Part shown: in pieces, positions 1 to 12,383 of the stretch | Layout: each line of letters begins with the position of its first letter | How positions within the stretch are numbered: position 1 is the stretch's first letter | Assembly: GCA_032622095.1 (NCBI GenBank) | Contig: CP136062.1 | Span: 15,901,710-15,965,709 of the forward strand | DNA length: 64,000 bases | Origin: Siphonodentalium dalli | Taxonomy: Eukaryota > Mollusca > Scaphopoda > Gadilida > Siphonodentaliidae | Direction: 5' to 3' | The notes under the pieces: model-generated | What the model saw: only the letters and a program-made list of their open reading frames with translations | Database searches by the model: none | What the model was told of the DNA's origin: nothing | Made by a program: the position numbers and the translations under genes

Positions 1-2089
1 ATATCATTATCTCAGGACAACAAACTCAATCTTTACTTTCGAGTCACTGCTGACATTTTGTAGACACGTCCGTGACATATAAGTTGTTAAGCTACAATTC
101 AACTAGAGTTGACATATTTTGAAATTAGATAAACACAGAGAGATTTATCAGGCTGCAATTGGAACTATTACTTGATCAATTGCTGATATTAGCAATTTAA
201 GCCTAGGTCCACACAGGATACACAATTCCATAATTTCTAACTATTTTCGGATTAGTCTGTAAACCAGCTCAGCAATATTCCATACCACTTTTGTTAGTTT
301 ACTGGGGCAACTACACTGTTACACTAAATGGTAAGCTGTTACTTTACCATACTTGGATACTTCTGGTATTGTGGGAGTAACAGGTTTAGTCATCTGAGTT
401 TATAGATATGCAACGAATTCACTGATTGACTTGATGTACTGATGACCGTTATTGTTTATATATATATCAACATTAAATGTTTGAGAAGTGTCTCTCTCTT
501 TTTCCATGCACACAATGATCTAGGCTTAATGGTCTTATGCAATATATAGTCTACCCATAGGGACTTCATAGTGATCCAACAAATAACAACGTACCAATAA
601 GAGTGTCACGTTGTTATTTGTTTAATGGTCTTAGTTTCTTCAGGAAAATATATTCATTTCAGTTTTACATTTCTCGAAGGTCTTTATGTTTCTTACGTTC
701 ATCAAGGAAACACCTAATTTATATATTTCATGAATTTCTAAACTGTTTTATTTACAATATTGTAGAAGTGTCCACACTGGCATAAAGTCTATTTTTACTT
801 ACTATCTTGTTGAAAATATATGATTCCAGATTTTGTTTTTCTAAAAATGTCCATGCGGGGTTCTTTCCGAATAGTGTCGGGAAGGAAGTTCTGTACCGTC
901 CCATATGCAACATTCCATTGCCATTAAGGCCCATATGAGCTCCCAGAAACATAAATATGTTGTTGTTTACAGTTGCAATATGTTTTAAACTGTTACAACT
1001 GTCAAATACAGGCACAAACAGTCTTCAGTACAATATTGGCATGAGGTTGTAAACAATGCGTTTTTGCCTCTTTCATCACCCACCCACCCGGCATACCATC
1101 CTGCTAATTTTGTATTACCACACCCTGCTACCCGGGTACGTTTTTGCAGTGGTTTCCCCTAAGGTGGCTATGGACGAATTTACACCAAGACTGGCCACCA
1201 ATAAGATCTGCCACAATCGGGAATTTAACAACATTTTTGGGTCTGTTTTGACGCCAACCTCTAATTATGCCCATTTGTGGCCCGGCATAATGGGCTATTT
1301 GCTGAAAATCCTGCCCAATCCGGCAAATATTTCGAATCGGTGGCTGAAGAAATGCTACCCACTAAAAAATTGAATCGAAGGTTGAATAAGAAACATGGAA
1401 CAAGGAACTAGCAGATTTGATTCGAAAGCTGAATAAGGAATACGGAGCAAGGAACTGAATCCACGGACCTCCACAAACGATACCCCAAGCCACGTCCCTG
1501 GTCATGAAGCAAATATTCCCCAATCTCAGTCAGGTACGGAGTCATCAAGTACATTTCCATACATCAGATATGACGTCGGTCGTCGAAATTGCTACATGTC
1601 TGTGAACGATGTCTGATATTCCAGTCAATGTTATTTGTGTGTAGCAAAGACGCTGGTATTTATTAACCGGAATCTATTTTGCCATATCAAAGGACACCCG
1701 CCGCCATCAGACTGCATGGTTCTTACCCAAAGGGTGAGGGATAGAGTCAATAGTTTGTTAATTTGGGGGTGAGGGTGATGGCGGGGGAGGGTTCTATGTG
1801 GTATTTGGTGCGGGTCAACCACCCATGTTGTCAAGTTGACCGAAAAAGACATGTTTGCAAATAAAGAATAAAAAGATCCAAACCAGATTTTCACCCCCTA
1901 TGGGATGGTACCTTCTGGTGTGAGGGTTGAGGCGTTTCTAGTGAGTATTTAGGGCGGGCCATAAAATTGACTTACCGTTATCAGGGTGGTACCCATGCGC
2001 TGGGTCATGGTCGTCCCAAGTGCTTCGTTCTGCTGGCCACTTAAGGATTAGGGTCATTTGCCATATTTAAAAAAAAAATCGGTACTTTC
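1..2089. other. Intergenic host DNA, no gene recognised
   Basis: AT-rich sequence with only short, low-complexity open frames on both strands and none that resembles a known domain. I see no convincing splice-bounded exon, RNA gene or transposon terminus. Exons too short to recognise by eye could be missed. Confidence 0.5.
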
Positions 2090-2835
2090 GACCCAAATTT
2101 TTTCCGGCCCAAATTTGTGTTATTGTTTACTGAGTATGTTCCTGTGGACATTTGCCACATTTTCTACAATTTTTCGGACCGAGCACAGGTTCGACACTAT
2201 TTCGGACCACTTTTACGAACTCGACCCATAACAATTTTGGCCCAAAATTATCCGCCCAGCTGGCTACTTGAGTATTTGGACCAAATGGGGCCATTTTCCC
2301 TTCATTTTTTAGACTTTGTCTAATTTCGAGGCATTTTCGACCCAAATTTGTTTCGGTCCAATTTAAAAACAAAATTTACTGAGTATGATCCAGTGGTCAT
2401 TTGCCACATTTTCTAATTTTTTTCGGACCGAGCACAGGTTCGACACTTTTTCGGACAACTTTTACGAACTCGACCCAAAAAAATTCTGCCCAAAATGTTC
2501 CACCCAGCTGGCCACTTGAGAATTTGGAACCATTGGTTAGGGCCATTTTCCCTTAATTTTTTAGACTTTGCCTAATTTCGAGGCATTTCCGACTTTCGAC
2601 CCGAATATTTTTCGGCCCAAATTTGTGTTATTTTTTACTGAGTGTGTTCCCGGGGTCATTTGCTACATTTTCTAAAAAATTTCGGACCGAACACAGGTTC
2701 GACACTTTTTCGGACCACTTTTACGAACTTGTCCCAAACAAATTTCGGCCCAAAAAGTTCCGCCCACCTGGCCACTTTGGGGCCATTTGCCTCACTTTCC
2801 GATATTTTGCAAATAAGGAATCTGGTTATTCAGGA
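2090..2835. repeat. Three-copy tandem repeat, unit about 250-260 bp
   Basis: Diverged units start at about 2090, 2339 and 2598. Each opens with GACCCAAATTT-type sequence followed by 'tttactgagta', then a shared core containing 'gcacaggttcgacac' or 'acacaggttcgacac', 'cttttacgaactcgaccc' and 'gctggccactt'. The short open frames here come from the repeat and are not genes. Confidence 0.85.
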
Positions 2836-3930
2836 AAAACCTGTCAAGGAATGAATGGAAAGTATTCTTTTTGATATTAGATTGTTTTGTATACGTAGAT
2901 TTGTATGCCCAAAGCGAATTTGTTTTAATGAGATATCGAGTGTAAAAAGGGAGAGAGTGGGATGGTACTAGAATATGTTGTTTCCAAACTTGTTGCAATA
3001 TAGTGCGTATTGTAGGGCTAATATGTATTTATAATGGTCAGATACTTATTCGAAACTTATTCAAAACCGGCAAGCCTGACATTGAGGACTTGAAATGATA
3101 ATCATCAATCAAGTTTTGAATTAAACACAATAATTAGGGCAACTGGTGTGTAAACGGAGAAATCGGCCAAACATCTGCGTAGAAAAACGAGTTTTCATTA
3201 GGTAACCATACCCCTATAAAACAACTAAATCGGCGACATCAATTCCGATATTGGAGATTGATGTATGGAAATCGGTCATGTAAGTAATTGCCTGCTTTAT
3301 CCCACCAGAGTGTACACGAACACAGCGTTTAGAAGACTTTTCATAGTTTTAAACCAACAAGCATGTGACTGCATTTCGTTTTAGTCGCCTCTGTCAGGCT
3401 ATGTGACATGATGTATGTTAATCCAATGTGACACCGTAATTACACAGTTCTGTTCTGTGGTGAGGGCCTGCCTTTGTGTGAGGAGAACCACACTCATGTG
3501 TAAAATATTGGTCTCGTTAAATTACGTAGCATACTTGTAAATGTTAAAGTTGTTTTTTTGAATATGATATATAATAGTCTTGGACCAGGACGTTAAAGTG
3601 CTACCATTTCTTTTATAAATCACCTTATAGAGTGACCTATTCCGAGAGACCAATTGTGGTTTTAGAAATCGAGTTATTTCCCCTGCATGTCAACGGTTCG
3701 CCACAAACTCCATGCAGCGCCCTCTACGTTATCACTGTGATAGCTCACTGCCACAAGGATGGTACTTTGCGGACCGATGCAAAGTGGGAACTATATTTAG
3801 TCACCTGTTATCTTATTTTGACCACCAAAAGTTTGCAATAATGGTAAATCGTTCGGTATTGATAATAACAATATAGACTGAGCCAGACATAGCCAATTTT
3901 AATCTTCAGAATTAAGAACACGTTAGAAAT
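2836..3930. other. Intergenic host DNA, no gene recognised
   Basis: Unique-looking sequence with no recognisable gene, RNA or transposon end. Around 3700-3760 there is a short stretch resembling the end of the candidate exon at 3937 (a shared 'ctgccacaagga'), which may be coincidence or an old local duplication. Confidence 0.45.
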
Positions 3931-3936
3931 CCTTAC

Positions 3937-4205
3937 CAAATGTCCTTGTGGCAGTGGTATCTCAGCGAAGCGATGGGAGATAACTCTGCCTGGAGTTTGG
4001 GTTCGCCACGGTGATTGTATCCCGCCTCAAAGGTGGAAACACGTTTAAATGGATATTCTGCTGATTTAACAAGGTAAGAAGAGATTCTGTCATATTCGGT
4101 AGTCGAAATATACGCGATAATGCCGTTTACCTGAACCCAATCGGGGTGTAGTAAATCCGAAATACCACGCTGCGGCATTTCTGGGTTCCAGAAGTTGTCT
4201 ACCCT
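3937..4205 (-). CDS. Candidate internal coding exon, unknown protein
   Basis: On the minus strand an open frame of about 270 nt runs to a strong donor: the last exon base is 3937 and the intron starts GTAAGG. The composition is protein-like (many Tyr, Trp, Glu and Lys, with little low complexity), unlike the repeat-derived frames nearby. The 5' limit is unclear. A possible acceptor AG lies near 4203, where the phase would fit the exon ending at 5182 (phase 1), but it lacks a good pyrimidine tract, and a Helitron-like insertion begins about 15 bp further out and may have disturbed it. I do not recognise the domain. It could be the second coding exon of the type II membrane protein that starts at 5347. 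It could also be a chance open frame. Confidence 0.35.
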
Positions 4206-4219
4206 TTCCATTTGTCTAA

Positions 4220-4520
4220 TATATATTTTGGAACTTCTGTCTGTTTGTCTGTCTGGTTATTAGCAATGGCCGGGACAACTGCCGGACGGATTTCGACGAA
4301 ATTTGATACCTATGGATACTTTTTTCCGGGGAGTGTTTTGGACGGGTCAAATCGTGACCCCGACCTGACCTTGACCTTCAAAATAATCAATTCAAGGTCA
4401 AATCGGGTAAAATGGACGGATTTCGACGAAATTTGATACCTAGGTGTACTTTTGTCCGGGAAGTGTTTCGACGGGTAAAATCGTGAAACAGCCCGGACGG
4501 AGTCGGGCCCACCAGGTAGT
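4220..4520 (+). mobile_element. Helitron-like non-autonomous element, copy 1
   Basis: One of four dispersed copies here (others at 12384, 30690 and 59866). The left end reads 'ttttggaacttctgtctgt' followed by a (CTGT)n tract. The body has repeated 'cggatttcgacgaaatttg' motifs and the right end is a hairpin of the form CCCGGACGGAGTCGGG. A terminal hairpin followed within about 10-12 bases by CTAG or a variant, without target-site duplication, is the Helitron pattern. The class assignment is inference; the four-copy family is directly visible. Confidence 0.5.
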
Positions 4521-4899
4521 TAATGTATATTTTATAAACATTTTTCTACAAAGTCCCTGTGTTAAAAATATGATAAGTATTTCAATGTATATGTGGTGTG
4601 ACATTTCCAACTGATATTGTTTCAGACATGAACTTTCCAACTGTTGCAAATGTTGATCAATGTCTGTGGTCTAACCGCCCAACCCCAGCCACCCTGTTGT
4701 CGCGTCACTTGCGGTTTTTATTTAAAATCAGTATGTTTTCGATTCTTCTTGTTCTGGGTGAACACATTCTAATTTAGTGTCGAAAATGCCATTTTGCGAT
4801 CGGAATGGCATACTGAAATGTCCCTCGGCTCAGAACAAGCCTGACAATCTGACCGAATCTTGGATCTATAACCCACGATCCCTCGTATATCCTCTCAAC

Positions 4900-5010
4900 G
4901 CAGGGACGTGCTGAGGGATCTTCGTTGGAAAGGCGTCCACATTGAAATTTCCATTCAACCGCACCCTCCCCCTTGGAGAAGACCAAACTGCCATGTTCGC
5001 AAAATTCCAT
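4900..5010. repeat. Dispersed repeat fragment shared with 61.1 kb
   Basis: The stretch containing 'ggcgtccacattgaaattt', 'caaccgcaccctccccctt' and 'accaaactgcc' recurs in diverged form at about 61071-61165. The open frame across 4774-5031 is therefore repeat-derived. Confidence 0.6.
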
Positions 5011-5181
5011 TTGTACCCCATCCCATTTCATTGGAACTTACCAGCCGGTACATCAAGCTTTTCAACTGTTGGAAATTCCAAACCTTACACCCCATAAGGT
5101 TGGAAAATGTGAAACTGATTACAATTTTAGACTAAAGGTGTACACATATGCTATATAGCTGCAATGGGTTGGTTTACTCAC

Positions 5182-5347
5182 CAGATGGGTTGTTAGTGCC
5201 GTCGGCGGATGAACTTATGTATCGGGCTAGCAATACAGCTGTCGTACAGGTGTTCGCTATCAGCAATATTACAATAACAACACATATACCAATCTTCAAC
5301 GCCCGTCTGTTGCTATCGGCGAATAGTGGCATGGTGATAGGCTGCAT
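5182..5347 (-). CDS. First coding exon of a type II membrane protein
   Basis: On the minus strand an ATG at 5347-5345 opens 55 codons and ends at a near-consensus donor (last exon base 5182, intron GTGAGTAAAC). The peptide has a short N-terminal tail with a basic NRRALK motif just before a hydrophobic stretch of about 20 residues (rich in I, V, L). This is followed by a Ser/Thr/Asn/Gly stalk-like segment that is cut by the intron in phase 1. That layout is typical of the cytoplasmic tail, signal anchor and stem of type II proteins such as Golgi glycosyltransferases or sulfotransferases, but nothing here identifies the family. The region just before the ATG is itself the first unit of the 45-bp satellite. 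A possible acceptor (tttatAG) precedes the ATG by 1 base. Confidence 0.5.
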
Positions 5348-5349
5348 CC

Positions 5350-6312
5350 TATAAATATATACATATTATCACTACAGTTAATTGGTCTGGATCATATGAA
5401 TATATACATATTATCACTATAGTGAATTGATCTTGATCCTATAAATATATACATATTATCACTACAGTGAATTAGTATTGATCCTATGAATATATACATA
5501 TTATCGCTACAGTGAATTGATCTGGATCCAATGAATATATACAGAGTATCACTACGGTGAATTGATCTGAATCCTATATATATATATATATATACATATT
5601 GTCACTACAGTAAATTGATCTGGATCCTATATATACATATTATCACTACACTGAATTGATATGGATCCTATGAATATATACATATTATAACTATAGTGAA
5701 TTGATCTGGGTTCTATGAATATATACATATTATAACTATAGTAAATTGATCTGGGTCCTATGAATATATACATATTATCACTATAGTGAATTGATATGGA
5801 TCCTATGAATATATACATATTATAACTATAGTGAATTGATCTGGGTCCTATGAATATATACATATTATCACTATAGTGAATTGATCTGGGTCCTATGAAT
5901 ATATACACATTATCACTACAGTGAATTGATATGGATCCTATGAATATATACATATTATAACTATAGTGAATTGATCTGGGTCCTATGAATATATACATAT
6001 TATCACTATAGTGAATTAATCTGGGTCCTATGAATATATACACATTATCACTACAGTGAATTGATATGGATCCTATGAATATATACATATTATAACTATA
6101 GTGAATTGATATGGATCCTATGAATATATACATATTATAACTATTGTGAATTGATCTGGGTCCTATGAATATATACATATTATACTATAGTGAATTGATC
6201 TGGATCCTATGAATATATACGTATTATCACTACAGTGAATTGATATGAATCATATACATATATACATATTACCACTACAGTGAATTGATATGGATCCTAT
6301 GAATATATACAT
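5350..6312. repeat. 45-bp satellite array, about 21 copies
   Basis: Tandem units of 45 bp contain 'gtgaattgat', 'ggatcctatgaatatata' and 'catattatcactac' or 'catattataactat'. Because 45 is a multiple of 3 and one minus-strand frame has no stop, the array produces a 183-aa open frame (5627-6178) repeating a 15-residue unit. I read that as a by-product, not a gene. Units vary by point changes and one has an expanded (TA)n. The array ends at the start codon of the exon at 5182-5347 and the unit resembles the sequence around that ATG. Confidence 0.92.
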
Positions 6313-8343
6313 ATATCAGGCAAACTGAGGTGTTGAGTATATAATCACATTTTCACTATTCAAATTTGGATCCAGCCAAATCGATTATATCTGACCGTCC
6401 GATACGCGACATAATTAATTATTCTATGATGCAGTCGCAATTTTCATGACAGAAGATTTAAGAGTTACCAGTAGTACGAATATGCACCCCTATCTGACAC
6501 CTTGCATAATACAAGATAAACATATGTCAATTATTTCAAGATTGGAGTAAAATATTTCCAGAAATTCACCATATAGTACAGAAAATACGCCTCGTACAAA
6601 AATGTCTTCAAACATCGTTATTTTGCATATTAGTCCATGAGCCAACCTCCCCAAAAATGGAAAGTGGTACCAATTTGGTGGGAAAATTCTACCAAAAGTT
6701 CTCTGAAAGCTCATAGTCTACAGTTTATGTCAGTGCTGGGGCACACTGGGGCAGTGTAGCTTAGTGTGAAAAATGTGTGTTTCCATGGCAACGGAGTGTG
6801 TTTTTGGTCGGTATAAAACATATGCCTATAATGGTCTATACCAAGAAAGTTTAATGCAGTAACTCTATCTTGGCATTGATGTGGGGTGCTTTCCTTGGTG
6901 GGCTTTCATTTGACACTGGAGATTTCACCACTATGTGTCAATGTCATATACAAAAGTCAAGGTAATTGACCAAAATATTATCTTTTTCATATCGGGTCAT
7001 ACATTTTCTACCCATTGAGTTTATATATCAATTTTGAATACGATATCTTTACTCGGAATTATCTAGAGCATATAGGCTACACGGAGAACTGTTTTATGGT
7101 TTCAACTGACAAGCCAGTCATGAGAAAAAGACCTCTAAACTTTGTGGCCATTTTCCAAAATGGGTTAAAATCAGTTATTTCCCGAAATATCGTGCGTTTG
7201 TGTATATTATAGAGTTATTTACTTATCTGGGGTCCTTTAGGGATTGACTTGTGAATTTATTGACTAAAGCACGAAACGTACACAAATATATACTTAGTTT
7301 TAGGGAAAACTTTTCGGAGGCCGTGCCCAGGTGGGGTTGTGTCAAATGTCGTTATAAACCCAGGTTTCCGTGACAAAGACACCATATATTTGAAGAAAAA
7401 TATAAAAAAGACGCTTTTGAGAATCAACGAAACTTGTGTATTTTGTTGTATGGCACATTTTAGTCACATTTTAATCTGCATTTGAAGTACTACCTTGGCG
7501 TGGTAAATGTGACAGTACATAAGCGACGATGCATTTCCATCAAGAACACAGTAACTGCAATTTTGTGACTTTAGTAACTAAATCATGAAACTTTACAAAT
7601 TTGTTGCGTAGTTATAATGGACACTTTTTGCGGGATGCCCAGTTAGAGGTGTGACAAACTATTGAGATAAAATCTGGTTTCCATGGCAATGGCATCAAAT
7701 ATTATTATTGAAAATCCAACTGCTGGAAACCTGAGACTAATTTTGTTTGAAGAAATGATGTGAACTCATATTGTCATTAAGGATCCATCAATGGACTGGG
7801 CCATATGTCTTATAGGGTCAAGGTCAATTGCCACAGTCAATGTCATTGGCAAAAGGTAATATTTGGTGTATAGTAGGTTAGTCATTAAAGCAATCCCCAT
7901 CATCATGCATACCTTATATACATGACTCATGATACATTACCCTTGAGATACAACCAGAACAAAATAAACACGATTTGTGACATTAACTAAAGCACGATAC
8001 TGCGCTTATCTGTTGCTTGGTTATAGTGGAATTTTTATTAGGTAATATTTTGTATATTTTTTATAATTTGGCTCACATTCCACTACCTCTAGTAGGTTAG
8101 TCATAAAATAAATCCCCATCATCATGCATAACTGTGTGGTCATACATGACTCATGATACATTACCCTTGAGAACAAAATAAACACGATTTGTGACATTAA
8201 CTAAATTACGATACCACCTCCGTGTACGTGGTATCGCCAAACCGGTGGGTATCACCAAACCGGAGGGTATCACAGCTTGCTCTCACCCCGATAAATTTAA
8301 TAGAAATTCTGACTCATTTCCCATTTTATTATAAATAGTAGAC
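6313..8343. repeat. Diverged local duplications, no gene
   Basis: The clearest duplication is 7856-8005 versus 8040-8215 (shared 'agtaggttagtcat', 'ccccatcatcatgcata', 'catgactcatgatacatta', 'aacacgatttgtgacatta'). Weaker echoes of the 'taactaaagcacga' segment occur near 7236 and 7565, suggesting an old tandem expansion. Short open frames at 6490-6714 and 7015-7212 have no recognisable features. Confidence 0.6.
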
Positions 8344-9422
8344 ACTTTTTGACGTTACGAGTTCGTTTGAAACATAATTATAAGTCATAGATGGCGGATA
8401 ATGCGTGTATCAATAGAAAAATATATGTTTAATTAACCATATAATTGTCTAGCCTGCAGAGCGGTTCGCAAAAATTATATATGCGTCCAAGTGTGGGTAC
8501 ACACCATAATTTCGGGTATCAACGCCGCAGATCGAGATGTCGCCAAACGCAGATCTGGGATCATTCGGACAGGCCGTCACTTGGATCATCTTTAGGGTGG
8601 GGTGAATGTGTAAGGGTGAAAACGTGTATGTTTGTTATTGTTTTATGTATTATAGGCTATTCTGTGTTATTCCACATTATAGGCCAAGAACTGTACACCT
8701 AATGGAAACATTAAATCAGTGTAAATCATGAGTTAACAGGGACGTGGATACAGGGTCCCCGTTGGGGGTGTTTACCCGTAGTTTCTAAATGCACACCCTT
8801 CCAGTAACTTTTACTTGCACCCCATGTCAGGTTCGAGTTTTCATCAAAGTTGGACGAACTCATTATAAACTCGATGAAAACTTGAACCTTACATGGGGGT
8901 GCAAACAGTTACTCGAAGAGGTGCATTAAGAAACTATATGCGAACACCTCCAACAGGGACCCTCTAGCCACGTCCCTGCTAGCTCGTGATTTACACTGAT
9001 TTAATGTTTCCTTTCGTTGTACTGTTCCGGTCCTATAATGTCGAATAATACAGAATAGCCTTGTAATATTAATATGATATTAGAACATAAAACACAAACA
9101 AACAAACACGTTTTCATCCGTGCACATGCACCCCCACCCTAAAGATGATCCATGTGCCGGCCTGTCCGAATGATAATTGGGATATTTTCATTCGCATCTT
9201 TGACATCCCAGATCTGCGTTTGGCGGCATCTCGATATGCGGCGTTGATACCCTAAAGTATGGTGGGTACCCACACTAGGACACATATATAATTTTTGCGA
9301 AACGCTCTGCAGGCTAGAACATTTTATGGTTAATTAAACATATATTTTTCTATTGCTACACGCATTATCCGCCATCTATGGCTTATAATTATGTTTCAAA
9401 CGAACTCGTAACGTCAAAAAGT
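8344..9422. repeat. 1.08-kb palindrome (foldback element)
   Basis: The arms of about 530 bp are inverted copies. The left starts 'actttttgacgttacgag' and the right ends 'ctcgtaacgtcaaaaagt'. Matching internal pairs include 'tagatggcggataatgcg' with its complement at about 9365, and 'gcctgcagagcg' with 'cgctctgcaggc'. The centre is near 8870-8885 ('gttttcatcaaag' against 'cgatgaaaac'). Arms are roughly 85-90% similar by eye. This could be a foldback transposon or a head-to-head MITE dimer. Confidence 0.85.
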
Positions 9423-9715
9423 TGTATTGTGCTCAAATAGGCTAACACTAGCGTTCAAATTGTCTGCAACACTGGTGTTCAGATCTTAACGCAAGTGTTC
9501 AACTTATAACACTAGTGATCAACACACCAGTGTTCAATAAAGTTAACATTAGTGTTCAGCATTTGAAGGCATAATGGTGTTCAGAACACATGCAACAGAT
9601 ATCAAACGGTAAATTTGCGTTCAAATAGGCAATATTGAACACTAGTGTTAAGATTTTGGTAATAATTGTGAACAGTGACGTTATCAGGAGGTAAATACTT
9701 ATGTTCAACGCAGCC
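9423..9715. repeat. Cluster of AACACTAGTGTTCA-like palindromic motifs
   Basis: Around ten variants of 'aacacTAGTGTTCAa' and half-sites (gtgttca) lie within under 300 bp, irregularly spaced. It may be a decayed short tandem repeat or a cluster of binding sites; no gene is visible. Confidence 0.6.
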
Positions 9716-10680
9716 ATAAACTAGAATGGAATATATTTGATTACCTTATATGTATCCCAATAGGTATAACCGTATACCCTATTCATGACAGGAGAATCCT
9801 GAAATTTTGCGAAGATGATGTGCAAATGCACACTCTTAGATATGCGAGTTCCCCATAGGGAGCCTTGCATATATAAGATAACTAAAAATATTTACCTTCA
9901 CCTTGCATGCCTAATCCAGTGCATTCCATTATATATTCGAGGCTTCCTGTGGGACTTTGTGTACCATGAATGTACAGATTGCAGTATACTGCGTACACAT
10001 TCGATAATTGAGGTGTGCATTACAATTTTAATGGTTCAAGGATAATTTCCGCATGTACATGTATGTACAAGTGATGCAAGCGAACATCTGATGAATCATT
10101 TATAACTTTCTAAACTTGTAATTTGTTAGAACGTTTGCCTATTTCTAAATGTGGTAATGTGGGAGTCAACTAACGGAAGTGGCAGCGAGGTGTTAAAATT
10201 ATGAGTTGTTTAAATGATAACAAGATGGTAACAATATGGTCAATATCGCTGTAAATGTACATGTATGTCGGTGTGTGCATGGTGGGACAGCGTCCACATA
10301 TGTACTGTACCAGTACCAGTGTTCACCCGAATCGGTCGCCCACACCCCCCCCCCCCTCCCGTGATTATTATCTCGCGTTACTTCGTGTTATTATAATATG
10401 ATAAATAAGTATGATTATCATGTAATACAATATTCTCTGTCAGTCATGGACACCGATATGTCGGCAGTCGACGGATCCATCGGTGGTGTCACCGTTGCGT
10501 AGCAGCCATCGGCTATGCCCAAATAAAAAGTACATGTAACTTAAGGCGACGCGGATCTATCAGAGTATCAATGTATTTTTAAAACGAAATGCTCACATTC
10601 ATTCAGCCGTCATACAAGTTCATAACATCCTCCAAGACAGCCAGGTGCGACCAATGTCCCCGCTCATTTGGTACCATTGA
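9716..10680. other. Intergenic, no gene recognised
   Basis: Contains a C-rich low-complexity tract near 10348-10368 and short open frames without recognisable motifs. Confidence 0.4.
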
Positions 10681-11137
10681 AGAATATATGTAACAAATGA
10701 ATGAATTTGAGCCACGCATGAGTGCAAAATAGCCCCATTTACTTATGAAAATGAATTTATGGCTGGAGTCATAAATTCATTTTCATTATAATTACCATTG
10801 TGTTTGCATCTTTCATAGAGCACAAGATACAAGATACAACATTGTATTGCAATAATACCTCAATGGGCAATTGCAAACATATCACATATAATATAAAACA
10901 TACATGTACAATAATAGCATGAATTAAACAAAAACCCGACTCAGTCAAAATTTATATTCAGTATACTCACTCACAAGTTGTTCTTATACGTGTTATGCAC
11001 TTGATCAAATCTGCCGTTTTTCAAAGTCATGTCGCATTATTATGTATTATATGGTATCAATGTTCCTATTTTTCATTATATAATTAAATTTATTGTCTTC
11101 TGTCATTCGGTTATATACTCGCCTATATTGATGTGTT

Positions 11138-11359
11138 TCAACTACTGCGAATGTTTTCGAATGCCGGACAATTCATAACAAAGTGTGATTCGGTGCCAAC
11201 TGAGTTTGTCCTACAGACAGGATATATTCTATCCTTTATTTCTGACGGGGTCTGTTTGTGTCTTCCCTTCTCAATCTCAAGCTTGTGATTACTTACGCGT
11301 AACCTTGTGAAGAGAATTTTCGCGTCAACTGATTTGGTAATGGTAATATACGGTTCCAC
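11138..11359 (-). pseudogene. Retroelement ORF2 C-terminal fragment
   Basis: The minus-strand frame has the pattern of the region after the reverse transcriptase in many invertebrate non-LTR-type ORFs: an LRVSNHKLEIEKGRH motif, then C-x(n)-H-F-x3-C (RIYPVCR, then ESHFVMNCPAFENI). Only this tail remains, with no RT or endonuclease upstream. It lies inside the insertion that interrupts the left arm of the long inverted repeat. A related fragment is at 31199-31387. Confidence 0.6.
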
Positions 11360-12383
11360 CTCGTAATGGTCTAGGCAAATATGGACATAGGTGTCGCCTG
11401 GAGAGGGAATTTATGAGACCAACATTTTTGGTTAGCATGAGCACTTAACTTTCCGAATCCGTATGTTGGCTTTGTCAGATAGGCGGACTTTTTTCGCACT
11501 GCGTGGTTTTATTGAGGCACCTGGTGATAAAATCGGTCATTTTTTAAATAAAGCCGACATTTTTGAGAGAGTATATTCACACATTTTGAGAAGAAATATT
11601 CGTCCAATTTTGTCCAACCTGTGAATGGGGCGATAACCAGAATAAGGTAATACATGTAACCATTGATTCTCAGAATGACAGTCATGACGTCATGTGACGT
11701 CAAATAATTTTTAGGGTTAGAAGAATATGACGATTCACGCAAAGCGTTGTCTTTCGTTTCTTATAAAGTCAGAATTAAGATGGTTATGGCCTATTGTTTT
11801 ATACCATGATAAACTACTGCCAATTAGCTACGTTCTAATGTATCATTTATCGCTCTTGGTCGCATTATTGTTTATCAAAGGCATAAAACCCAACCCTCCC
11901 CCTTAAAGCTGAGAGGCGTCAGGCTGTGGTGTAAGGCACACATAACGCACGTTTATGTGCCAAATTGCGAAATTAACACAACGGCCGTTGATGGACTGCT
12001 AAGGTATTGTCTATTATATATGTTTTGATCGCCACAGTCGATCATTAAAGTAACAATATCACATAATGTACCTCCTGACTCAATTTTTTAACAAATTATA
12101 TATTTTTTCCTCAAAAAAGATAATATAAAATGCATTTTGTCTTCTTTCGGGAGGAAAAAATGAAACTAATGTATTAAGGGTGGAGATAATTAGTGTATAT
12201 GGTAATTTGGTTCCGTCTTGGTTTAAAAACTGGCCTAATAACCCAAGATGGCTGCCAATATGGTGGCCGGTATATAGGTGGGAATTGTGCAATTTGTAAG
12301 AACGCACTATTACTTCCCAAAATGGCTTAATTGTAACAACGGCCGTTGATAAATTGCAAGAATGTTATGTAATCTATTATATA

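Noticed and set aside
5627-6178. 183-aa minus-strand ORF with a 15-residue repeat
   Set aside because: It is the translation of the 45-bp satellite. The unit length is a multiple of three with no stop in one frame, and sequence changes show no coding constraint.
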